Source of the DNA: Planctomycetota bacterium | GTDB taxonomy: Bacteria > Planctomycetota > Planctomycetia > Pirellulales > UBA7805 | Assembly: GCA_021413705.1 (NCBI GenBank) | Contig: JAIOPX010000033.1 | Coordinates: forward strand, 1 to 64,000 | Reading direction: 5' to 3' | Length of the DNA: 64,000 nucleotides | Translations under genes and position numbers: made by a program | Notes under the pieces: model-generated | What the model saw: only the letters and a program-made list of their open reading frames with translations | The model's database searches: none | Told to the model about the DNA's origin: nothing | In this document: in pieces, positions 27,935-36,751 of the stretch | How the letters are laid out: every line of letters begins with the position of its first letter | Position numbering within the stretch: position 1 is the stretch's first letter

Positions 27935-28612
27935 TCACTGCGAGGTTTCGGCAGAAACCGGCGGATAGAGGATCCGGTTGACTTCAGGGAGAAAGATATT
28001 CGCAAACTCAGCCAACTCGGCCTTCTCTGCGGCGGCGGCCTTTTCGGCGGTGCTCGCGGTTGCGATGAGATAAAGCTTATTCAGCGGCGACCAACCGCGG
28101 TAGGTAACGCGCGGCGAACCGGGAGCCTCCCAGCCATTGCTCCCATTCCACATCCACAAAATGCGTTGGAACATGGGACCGTTCTCGGTTTGTTTGTTGA
28201 ATGTAGCGGCGTAAGCCTTCGATTTCGTTTTGCCTGTGAGCAGATCGACAACGTAGGGTGTGCGGTCGATTTTGAAGCCGGCTCCCAAGTAGCAAACGTC
28301 GGGGGTGTGAACGGCTGTGTTGCGGGCCAAACCACAAATCATGAATACTTGAACAATTTGGTTCGTCTTCACGTTGTGATAGCGCCGAGATATTGAAGCC
28401 GTGGCTCCCGCAGCCACCAATTGTTGAGGATCGCCAGCCGTATCTTCGCCAACCCAATCCCCAAACTTTTTGGGAATGTCCTTGTAGCGTTCGGACACAG
28501 CGATCACCTGCTCAGACGTTCCGCCCGTCCACCGGAGTGTCATGGAACCATGAACGATCGTGGCTATGAGGATCACGGAAATTCCGACGGCCAGTGGAAC
28601 ATAGCGAAACAT
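27935..28612 (-). CDS. Exosortase-associated EpsI-like protein
   Basis: 225 aa; N-terminal TM, IPKKFGDWVGEDT, VQVFMICGLARNTAVHTPDVCYLGAGFK (HxPxxCY motif of EpsI), planctomycete type. Confidence 0.78.
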   Translation of the reverse strand: MFRYVPLAVGISVILIATIVHGSMTLRWTGGTSEQVIAVSERYKDIPKKFGDWVGEDTAGDPQQLVAAGATASISRRYHNVKTNQIVQVFMICGLARNTAVHTPDVCYLGAGFKIDRTPYVVDLLTGKTKSKAYAATFNKQTENGPMFQRILWMWNGSNGWEAPGSPRVTYRGWSPLNKLYLIATASTAEKAAAAEKAELAEFANIFLPEVNRILYPPVSAETSQ

Positions 28613-28964
28613 GACCAGACCCTGCTTGGAAGGAGATTTTGGTGAAGAGACGACCCTGGAATCGATCCAGCCTGAGATAAAGCTCTATGGTTATTATAAT
28701 CTCCCTCCCTGCCTGGTGTCCAGAAAGTGGCGACTTTGCCTGTTCTTTGGCCTACCAAGGGGTGTGAAGACTGCGTAAGAAGAGGGGGGAAGGGGACTGA
28801 CAGCATTTATTCACGCTAGCCATCCTGGACTGGAGGGATTACACTGCAACGTAAATCTGCCCCTGAAAAGATTCGAAAACTCCTCCTCAAAGAAATCTCG
28901 GTCAGGGCACAAGACAGTCGTCGGTTCTCCTCTTTCGCACTTATATTTCTGTGGTTGTAGAGAC

Positions 28965-30515
28965 GTGCTGATCAACGGGCATTCCTTGCAGGAAGACATC
29001 AGTGTGACTGCTGACGTCTGTGTGATTGGCACAGGCATGGGGGGATGCTCTCTGCTGCACGAGCTGCTGCGGACATCATTGAACATCGTCATTATCGAGG
29101 CGGGTGAACAGAAGTCGGGCGCCTCCGCGGTAGCGGCAGAGCATGTTGGTCGCTCCTTCGCGGTTCCCTACACAAGAGCAATTCAACTCGGAGGAACTAC
29201 AAACTTATGGCACGGCATATGTACTCCTCTCGATCTCATTGATTTTGAAAGTCGGCCTTGGATTCCGCATAGCGGCTGGCCAATTACTCGTCAGGATCTG
29301 GAACCTTACTACGTGCGGGCAGCGTCCCTGCTGGCAGTTCCCAATTACCGGTATTTCCAGCCGCCGCAGCTTCCAGACCACATTCGCGATCGCGTTGCGG
29401 ACCTACCCTTCGACCACACCATCGTCGAAAATAAGATCTTTCAGTTGGCAAATGGTCCCTTGGAGTTATTTCCAAAAATCGAGCGCGACGTCGCGCAGTC
29501 GGAACGGGTTAAATGCTTCACTCATGCCTGTGCCTTGGAGTTGCACATCAATGAGTCGAACTGTCGAGCCAACGAGTTAAGTGTGCGGACAACTTCGCGG
29601 CGCAAGGTGAAAGTTAGTGCTCGCTGTTATGTGCTTTGTGCGGGAGGACTGGAAACTCCACGGCTGTTACTGAATTCCACCGGAAACAATCCGGCGGGTG
29701 TAGGCAATGAACGTGATTTAGTGGGCCGATTCTTGGCAGACCACCCTCAGGGAAACCTTTGTCAGATTGAATTCTCCGCTCCCCGCCGCGCTCCGCTCTA
29801 CTCCGACCTACGCATTGAGAGGGGCATCATACGTTCAGGATTGGTTTTTCTTCCTGAGGTTCAACAGCGATATGGTCTACCCAACCATGCCTTCTATCTC
29901 CGGCCCTCCTTCCAAAAAAGCCGCTCCGATCTGACCGAACGGGTCAAAAAAGCCTTTCTTGCCATAGGCAGTGGGCAGGTAACGCGGGAGGACGCGGGAC
30001 TGCTCTTGCGCCATCCGGTGGTCCTCGGAAAATTGCTGAAGTATAAGCGGACTCTCAACGTCAAGTACCGCTATGCTGACGTATTCTGTCAAACAGAGCA
30101 AACCCCGAATCCTCGCAGTCGGGTGTCGCTCTCTGAAAAAAGAGACCCGTTCGGGTATCGCATCGCGGCGATTGATTGGGACGTATCGCAACAGGATCTG
30201 GAATCGCTCCAAGTCGTGTTTCAATTGATTCAGCAGATGTTCCTCAACAGTTCCTTCAAACGTATTGATCGGGAAGACGATCTGCAATGGAATTCGCGCC
30301 TGACATCAGCGGCCCATCATTTGGGGACTGCACGCATGGGAAGCACTCTGGCCAGCGGCGTAGTTGACGAGAATCTGCAGGTATTTGGCCAGGAGAATGT
30401 GTTTATTTGCGACGGCTCGGTTTTTCCCACGGCCGGCAACGCGAATCCTTCCCTGACGATCTGCGCGCTCGCCTTGCGATTGGCGGATAGGCTCGTTCAA
30501 ACCCTAAGCAACTAG
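28965..30515 (+). CDS. GMC-family FAD-dependent oxidoreductase
   Basis: 516 aa; VCVIGTGMGGCSLLHELL (dinucleotide fold), GGTTNLWHGICTPL, CAGGLETPRLLLNS, SAAHHLGTARMG, FICDGSVFPTAGNANPSLTICAL. Confidence 0.88.
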   Translation: MLINGHSLQEDISVTADVCVIGTGMGGCSLLHELLRTSLNIVIIEAGEQKSGASAVAAEHVGRSFAVPYTRAIQLGGTTNLWHGICTPLDLIDFESRPWIPHSGWPITRQDLEPYYVRAASLLAVPNYRYFQPPQLPDHIRDRVADLPFDHTIVENKIFQLANGPLELFPKIERDVAQSERVKCFTHACALELHINESNCRANELSVRTTSRRKVKVSARCYVLCAGGLETPRLLLNSTGNNPAGVGNERDLVGRFLADHPQGNLCQIEFSAPRRAPLYSDLRIERGIIRSGLVFLPEVQQRYGLPNHAFYLRPSFQKSRSDLTERVKKAFLAIGSGQVTREDAGLLLRHPVVLGKLLKYKRTLNVKYRYADVFCQTEQTPNPRSRVSLSEKRDPFGYRIAAIDWDVSQQDLESLQVVFQLIQQMFLNSSFKRIDREDDLQWNSRLTSAAHHLGTARMGSTLASGVVDENLQVFGQENVFICDGSVFPTAGNANPSLTICALALRLADRLVQTLSN

Positions 30516-30544
30516 CGGAAGTCAAAACCCTGCGGCTTGCGCAC

Positions 30545-31771
30545 TCAAGGCGCGCCGTGAGGTAGTTGCGAGATTGAACTGGGCCTCAACAGTGAAACGA
30601 TCGATACCGCAGCGAACACGAGATAAATCGGTGATACAGAATCGCGAAAGCGGGCAGAGCCGTAGAAGATGACGGCGGTCAGCACAATTGCGGCGAGCGG
30701 ACTCATCAGCAGCAAAGCGTCGGTTTTGTTAATGCGCATGGCCTTGACTAGTCCCATTGCCACCAGAGGGAACATCATCAACCAGCTCACCGTGAAAGTC
30801 CAGAACACCATGCGATTAGGCGTAGATTCAAACGGCGTCAGCAAACGATATAATTTCATTGCCACGAGATAAGGCATCTGACGCCAATGCTGCTTTACAA
30901 AGGATCTTCCTGCCTGCCAGGCCGCCTGAGCGTCTTTTGTTTCGTTGTGTGAAAGTTGGAAAGGCAGGTTTCGGTCAACTACCCAACTGCCCGGCGATTC
31001 ACGCAATACTTGTTCATTGTGAGCGCCCTGAAACGTCCACGACCCTACCGTTGACACGGTCCAATTGCCGGATACGAGCCCATTTCGAATTACCCAGGGG
31101 GAGACGATGCATAGGGTTGCCACTCCCATCACGGCCATTCGACGAAAGCGCGATAGCCAATGGACTCGAGGCAAGACAAAAATGAGGAGCGCCATGAGAG
31201 CTGGAGCCAAGAGGATGTTCGGACGAATAAGACAAGCCGCGCCCCATGCTATTCCCGCCAGTGGGCTCCACAGGCGGCTACCACCGTGCCAAGCCTTGAT
31301 AGACAGCCCCACAGCCAATACGGTTGCCAGCCCGAACGGCACTTCGCTGACAAAATGCAAGCAGTAATATGCATGGTTGGGATATACCGCGAGGCCAAGT
31401 GCCGTTACGGCTCCCACGGTACGGCCAAACGTAATCAGTCCCAACCACCCCGCGGCAACACACGTCGTTGCGGAAAGAAAGCAAAACCACAGTCGCCCGG
31501 CCGCAAAATTCCGACCGCACAAGACATAGACAGGCATCAGACTCAACGAGGTGCCAGGTGCGCGGTAGATCGTCGGTTCCCCGCTGCTATGACAATAGCC
31601 TCGTCCTTGGCTCAACTGGTAGGCATAGAATTCATATTCGAGCTGATCTGGCGCGGCGGAGAACTTTGGCGCCGCACCTAAGCCGACAAAAACTGTAGCT
31701 AACGCTACACGGAGGACGAAACCCGCCACAAATGACAGAGCGAGGATCGTCGCAAACCGGCGGCTCGTCAT
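30545..31771 (-). CDS. Polytopic membrane glycosyltransferase (GT39/PMT-like)
   Basis: 408 aa, multiple TM segments, PDQLEYEFYAYQLSQGRGYCHSSGEPTIYRAPGTSLSL early acidic loop typical of GT-C enzymes. Confidence 0.75.
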   Translation of the reverse strand: MTSRRFATILALSFVAGFVLRVALATVFVGLGAAPKFSAAPDQLEYEFYAYQLSQGRGYCHSSGEPTIYRAPGTSLSLMPVYVLCGRNFAAGRLWFCFLSATTCVAAGWLGLITFGRTVGAVTALGLAVYPNHAYYCLHFVSEVPFGLATVLAVGLSIKAWHGGSRLWSPLAGIAWGAACLIRPNILLAPALMALLIFVLPRVHWLSRFRRMAVMGVATLCIVSPWVIRNGLVSGNWTVSTVGSWTFQGAHNEQVLRESPGSWVVDRNLPFQLSHNETKDAQAAWQAGRSFVKQHWRQMPYLVAMKLYRLLTPFESTPNRMVFWTFTVSWLMMFPLVAMGLVKAMRINKTDALLLMSPLAAIVLTAVIFYGSARFRDSVSPIYLVFAAVSIVSLLRPSSISQLPHGAP

Positions 31772-31796
31772 TCCTGCTCCCTGAACGGAACCGTTC

Positions 31797-32648
31797 TCAA
31801 TCGGCTAAACCATACCGGACGATACACCAGAGGGCTCGCACGCCGTCGCGCCAGCCAATTTTTTTTCCCTGCTCATAAGTACGGCCGGAATAGCTTACGG
31901 ACGTTTCAAAAATCCGATAGCCACGCCGAGCAATTTTAGAGGTGACCTCCGGCTCAAAACCAAATCTGTTTTGACGCAAGGATGGTAGAATGTCGTCCAT
32001 GACCGATCGTGTGAAAACCTTGTAACAGGTTTCCATGTCGGTCAAATTCAAGTTTGTGAAACAGTTTGAAAGAGCGGTGAGCACCTTGTTCCCAACATAG
32101 TGCCAAAAATAAAGCACACGATGCGAATGGCCCCCCAGAAAGCGACTGCCGTAGACCACGTCCGCGCGTCCTTCGATGATCGGCTGGAGTAGTCGAGGAT
32201 ATTCCGTGGGATCATACTCGAGGTCGGCGTCTTGCACGATCACGATTCCCCCGGTTGCCCGCGCAAAGCCCGTGCGAAGAGCCGCGCCTTTGCCCTGATT
32301 GCAGTCGTGGTATTCTACGACGATCCGGTTTTGGGAATCGCCATGCCATTGCTGCTCGATCTCTTGAAGCACGGCTCGAGAGCGATCGCGACTGGAGTCG
32401 TCAACGAGAATAATCTCTTTCGCAATTGGCACCGCGCAGACCCGCTCCACCAACTGCCTCAGCGTCGCCTCTTCGTTGTACACGGGTATCACGACCGACA
32501 ACAAGAGATCGGACGGTATCTGATAGAATCCCAATTGGCGACAGGCGGTCGCTCCCAGCTTGGCACACAACGATGCATACCACTCCCCGGAATAGGGGCG
32601 TGATTCCAAAGTCGGCGAGGATAAGTCGTTATCGATCGACGCTGCCAC
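31797..32648 (-). CDS. Family 2 glycosyltransferase (polyprenyl-phosphate mannosyltransferase-like)
   Basis: 283 aa; [63 protein letters not shown]. Confidence 0.92.
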   Translation of the reverse strand: MAASIDNDLSSPTLESRPYSGEWYASLCAKLGATACRQLGFYQIPSDLLLSVVIPVYNEEATLRQLVERVCAVPIAKEIILVDDSSRDRSRAVLQEIEQQWHGDSQNRIVVEYHDCNQGKGAALRTGFARATGGIVIVQDADLEYDPTEYPRLLQPIIEGRADVVYGSRFLGGHSHRVLYFWHYVGNKVLTALSNCFTNLNLTDMETCYKVFTRSVMDDILPSLRQNRFGFEPEVTSKIARRGYRIFETSVSYSGRTYEQGKKIGWRDGVRALWCIVRYGLAD

Positions 32649-32932
32649 GGGAGTTCATTGGGAGGAGCTTGGATCGGGATCTTACACTGGCATTTCGACG
32701 AGTCGCTACCAAGCGATGCCAGCTTGATATTTTCCTCGCATTTTGGGCAAGTGTCAAGCAAGCAGTTCCCTCCATCCGGCTGAGGTCGTGACGGTTGTGA
32801 TGATGGCGCGGATTGGGATCATCGTCAGAAGGTTCTCACCGTCGATCGAGGCGACATGAACGGCCATTCGCAGGGAACTGAAGCAATGCCGCAGAAATAC
32901 TAACGACCCATTCTGGCGCCCGAACTACGCGG

Positions 32933-33985
32933 CTAATAAGGGCAGGCAAACAGCTTTCCTGGACACGCAAAGATTTCGCTTCTGGAAAGTCGCCGAATAT
33001 TGTCTAGAAACTCCCGCAAAGGCCGCGCGTAATGCTTCCTCAGATACCACGCCAGCCAAGGCCGGGCGACGGCATGTTGTTGGAGCATTGCAAGCAAAGC
33101 CCAGGGATAAAAAAAGATCAAATCTTCCAGGGCAGATTGTGGCATCTGCTGGAAGTATCCCGAAACCAGATCTTGTTTCCAGCGAGATATCTGGGCGGAA
33201 TGATTTCGCATCGATCGAAGCCCTAGTCGATCAATGGCGGCGAGAAAGAGGCCTAAACCCATGGCCGGGTTACCGCAAGAGTAATCAATATCGATGAAAC
33301 ACAAATCCCCGGAATCCCGCACAAGAATGTTTTTTGGTCGGGAGTCAACCGGTAAGAGGGACTCTCCTTGCCGATCGAAAAACGAATCTGAAAGCTGTTC
33401 GTAGAGGTGCCTGGGATCGCTGAATTCGGTTGTTAGATAGGCAGACAAGGACTGCTTCTTCCAGGCATTCTCGAATCCATCCAGGAAGGAACGGTTCTGC
33501 CGAATCGTGGCCTTGAATCCACATTCGTCCGCCTTGAGTTGGTGCATTGTCCCCAACACTTCTCCAGCCAGGCGGAACTTGGCGGGAATGTCCTGAGCCG
33601 ATGTACGGGAACCAAGGCTCTGAAGTGCCACCAGGTCCAGCGTTGACCCTGAGACGAACTCCATGAATACAAGATTCTGCGCTTCGTCGAAGCCCACGAA
33701 CCGCGGAGTATTCGCCGCAAGTCTCTTGTTCCGCGCACGAATTCCTTCGTGGATATTGAATAATTCTTGAGCGTTGCTCACATGGGCATGTGTGGGCAGC
33801 CCCTTGATCACCAGCTTTTTTTCTCCCCCGCCAAATGCCAAGGTGCCAATCATGGCGGTGCAGTTAGGTTCAATGGCTACCGACTGCGGCGGTTGGGACT
33901 CACCAAAGTAGGTGTGGCCGTGAACAAGAAGTTGTCTCTTGAGCTGCTGAGCGATCTCTTTCTTCGCAAAAAAACGCATCACCAA
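32933..33985 (-). CDS. Aminoglycoside phosphotransferase-like kinase
   Basis: 350 aa; kinase-like N-lobe, LVFMEFVSGSTLD, LLPVDSRPKNILVRDSGDLCFIDIDYSCGNPAMGL (APH catalytic/Mg loop). Confidence 0.65.
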   Translation of the reverse strand: MVMRFFAKKEIAQQLKRQLLVHGHTYFGESQPPQSVAIEPNCTAMIGTLAFGGGEKKLVIKGLPTHAHVSNAQELFNIHEGIRARNKRLAANTPRFVGFDEAQNLVFMEFVSGSTLDLVALQSLGSRTSAQDIPAKFRLAGEVLGTMHQLKADECGFKATIRQNRSFLDGFENAWKKQSLSAYLTTEFSDPRHLYEQLSDSFFDRQGESLLPVDSRPKNILVRDSGDLCFIDIDYSCGNPAMGLGLFLAAIDRLGLRSMRNHSAQISRWKQDLVSGYFQQMPQSALEDLIFFYPWALLAMLQQHAVARPWLAWYLRKHYARPLREFLDNIRRLSRSEIFACPGKLFACPY

Positions 33986-34016
33986 AATAATCCTTCTAAC
34001 ACGTCCCCGTGCTTTT

Positions 34017-34697
34017 TTAGCGACTCATCTGGGAGTTGCCCTGAGGTGCTTTAGTCAATAGCAGCAGCAGGTTTTCGCTGAAGTACCGCAACAAGAACCG
34101 GCTTGACTCAATTTGCAAGCCAGCGGCAGCCATCTCCAAGCGAATTTCATCCCATGTCGAGCTGGCGGTCGAAACACCTTGCCCCAGCAGCCGCTTGGCC
34201 CGCCTTCGGACCCGATAATACCCCGATGAAAATGATACGTTGATCAGCACATAGCGTTTGCTGACGCGGGCCAGTTCCTTCAAGATTCGAGTGCGGGCTT
34301 CCGTTTCGAGATGGTGGAAAAGCCGAATGCAGGTCACCAAGTCAAAGCTGTTATCTGGTAGTTCAATTGCATCCAGATCGAGGCAGCGAAAGTCCACCTG
34401 ACTGTTAAAACGAGCGCACTTGTGTCTCGCCGCATTGATCATCGGCAACGAAATATCTCCACCCGTAACCTGAAAGCCCTGCTCCAGCAGCAACTCCGTT
34501 ATCCGCCCGGTTCCGCAGGGAGCGTCCAACACTTCGGGATGTGCCACCTGCCGGCGCGCTACCTCGAGCAACTTGCGAATTGCGCGCTTTTCCAGACGAT
34601 CGAAGGTTCGACCACTCAGGCTGGTAAAGCGCTCTTGGTCATAGGAAGTGGCTACCGCTTCATCTTGGTAGTGATGCTTGATCGTGGGGGTGTTCAT
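34017..34697 (-). CDS. Class I SAM-dependent methyltransferase
   Basis: 226 aa; VLDAPCGTGRITELLLEQGFQVTGGDIS, FDLVTCIRLFHHLE. Confidence 0.88.
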   Translation of the reverse strand: MNTPTIKHHYQDEAVATSYDQERFTSLSGRTFDRLEKRAIRKLLEVARRQVAHPEVLDAPCGTGRITELLLEQGFQVTGGDISLPMINAARHKCARFNSQVDFRCLDLDAIELPDNSFDLVTCIRLFHHLETEARTRILKELARVSKRYVLINVSFSSGYYRVRRRAKRLLGQGVSTASSTWDEIRLEMAAAGLQIESSRFLLRYFSENLLLLLTKAPQGNSQMSR

Positions 34698-35099
34698 AGG
34701 ACGAGCCTCGAAAATCTACAAACCTTCCTAAGCATTGAACCCGAAACAATCCCGATAGTGGCGGATTATTTATTCACAAAAGTGTAGATTTTCCCGATCC
34801 AGATTTCGCGGCATCTCAGAGCCGTAAGATCAAGAATCCGCATCTGCTGACGCTCCCGCTGCGGCACAGACGTTCATTGCGCCGAATCCGAACCCACCGC
34901 GCGCCAGCCTGCGTGCCTACAGCACATGAAAGTTGCCGATGGCGTACTGAAAGTGCCTCGTGCGGCCCAAGAATGATAAGGAGTCGCAGCGATAGGTAGG
35001 GGAATGGCTCAACTGTTCCGTGCAGCTAAATGTCCCTGTCAATCTAGTATTATTAAAAATAACTTTGAAGTAAACCCCGTCGCCCGGTTTTAAGCACGA

Positions 35100-35142
35100 T
35101 TTTCACGGTTGGGAACGCTCGTTCTCAATACGCGCGTGAAAA
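35100..35142. other. Compound inverted repeat (two nested stems)
   Basis: TTTTCACG (35100-35107)/CGTGAAAA (35135-35142) enclosing TTGGGAACG (35109-35117)/CGTTCTCAA (35120-35128). Confidence 0.55.
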
Positions 35143-35363
35143 CGATACTCGAACGACTTTGCTCCCTTGTTGGAGCCATTCCTGTCACCTAAACTCAAAG
35201 TGGGTTGTTGTGGGGCGTAACTCTTCAGTGTCAGTCGTATAAACCGTGTCCGCGATTCCGGCGGCGCTAACAAGCTTCTCGAGCGAATATTCAACAAGAG
35301 CCGGCTTCCGCCCCTATATCGGGGGGGGTTGGCCATTGAGGCATTGGGAACCGCTCGGACTCT

Positions 35364-35393
35364 TCGGTCCAGAAATCATCGGTCCAGAAATCA
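35364..35393. repeat. Perfect 15-bp tandem duplication
   Basis: TCGGTCCAGAAATCA repeated twice head to tail. Confidence 0.9.
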
Positions 35394-35655
35394 ACATAGG
35401 GTGGCTATTTGACCACTTCCTCGCTGCAATCCATCGTAAACTCAATTTCATTTTTTTGCGGCTTGGGTCGATTCAGCGGACCGCATGAAGTATCCAATCG
35501 TTGCAATGCGGAATTTCATGCCCAAAAAATCGGGCTCCCGTCACGGCGGCATCTGAATTGCAAGCGGTCTTCTAACCCGTTTTGCTACAATATGATTCGT
35601 AACGAACAATTGCGTGTTTCCTGGGTTCACATCGAGCTTCTAGGGGCGACTTGGG

Positions 35656-35838
35656 GTGGAGGGGGCTATTCGTTTCGGCTGTACCTTAGTTGCGGCTGTT
35701 GCATCAACACTCGCTGGATGTGCAGTTGAAAGGAATGAGGGTTCAGGGGACTTTATGTCACCCACGGGAACGGAGTGCGCGCCGACACAGCAGTCGCAGT
35801 GCTGTGTTCATCCCGTTGAAGTGCAACTTGAGAAGTAA
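35656..35838 (+). CDS. Candidate small lipoprotein
   Basis: 60 aa from GTG: MEGAIRFGCTLVAAVASTLAGCAVERNEGSGDF...; hydrophobic signal then lipobox LAGC; seven nt before the next ORF. Confidence 0.5.
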   Translation: MEGAIRFGCTLVAAVASTLAGCAVERNEGSGDFMSPTGTECAPTQQSQCCVHPVEVQLEK

Positions 35839-35844
35839 AGTATT

Positions 35845-36426
35845 TTGAGCGTGAGTCCTGCAGTCATGCCAATTCTGCCTCGCGAACGGGACATTTTCCC
35901 TGATAACTTGTTGACCGAGCCCGCGGGGGACGAATCCACAAAGTGGTGGGTACTCTATACCCTCTCTCGTCGCGAGAAAGAATTGATGCGACGATTGCGA
36001 GCTGCTGAGATTAGTCATTACGGTCCGCTGGTAAAGCAACAGTCTCGTTCTCCGTCCGGGCGCTTGCGTCAATCCTATCTGCCGTTGCTTGCGGGCTATG
36101 TGTTTTTACGAGGTTCGGAGCACGAGCGGGTTGAGGCCTTGCGGACAAACTGCATCTCGCGCTGTTTGCCCGTTGCGGATGCGAACCAGTTAGTTTTCGA
36201 TCTCAGACAGATCCAGCGGTTGATTGAATCGGAAGCCCCTTTAACCCCGGAGGCGCGACTTACACCCGGGATGCAGGTGCGCGTTCGATCCGGACCACTG
36301 CTGGGACTGGAGGGTACGGTGGTGGAGCGTCGCGGACAGCGCCAACTGCTGATAGCAGTTCAATTCATCCAAAGCGGTGCCTCGATCCAGATTAGCGATT
36401 TCGAGGTTGAGAGAATCAGCCTATGA
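35845..36426 (+). CDS. NusG/RfaH-family transcription antitermination protein
   Basis: 193 aa; KWWVLYTLSRREKELMRRLRAAEISHYGPL...SYLPLLAGYVFLRGS (NGN), PGMQVRVRSGPLLGLEGTVVERRGQRQLLIAV (KOW). Confidence 0.85.
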   Translation: MSVSPAVMPILPRERDIFPDNLLTEPAGDESTKWWVLYTLSRREKELMRRLRAAEISHYGPLVKQQSRSPSGRLRQSYLPLLAGYVFLRGSEHERVEALRTNCISRCLPVADANQLVFDLRQIQRLIESEAPLTPEARLTPGMQVRVRSGPLLGLEGTVVERRGQRQLLIAVQFIQSGASIQISDFEVERISL

Positions 36427-36751
36427 GCGCAAACCAAATGAGACGTCATGGAATTGGCCGCGTGAGTTTACTTATGCCGTTTTCAGACTCGCGCGGTAAA
36501 CCAGAAAATGGCTCCTCCATTGGGGGGGGCTGGCTGGGTCTGGAGCAAAATTGTTGAATTCGGGAAGACAAACGGATATTCTAATAGGTGATGGCCAAAG
36601 GATTTCAGGGATACGGTGTTTTGTGCTTGCAGGGAGTTTGCAAGACGCTTCTAAGCGGCGTTCGCTGCCGGACAGCTTTGCGTCAGGGATGAATTGACTG
36701 CTCTACGATCTACTTGCTGTGTTTGAATCACCCTACGTGGAGTTGCGCCTG

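Noticed and set aside
27803-28396. 197-aa plus-strand ORF overlapping epsI
   Set aside because: Antisense to the EpsI-like gene; no signal peptide or domain. Only the short PEP-CTERM-like segment in a different frame was kept.
34700-36720. Possible ops/JUMPstart element near the NusG-like gene
   Set aside because: No convincing GGCGGTAGCNTG-like sequence found by eye on either strand.
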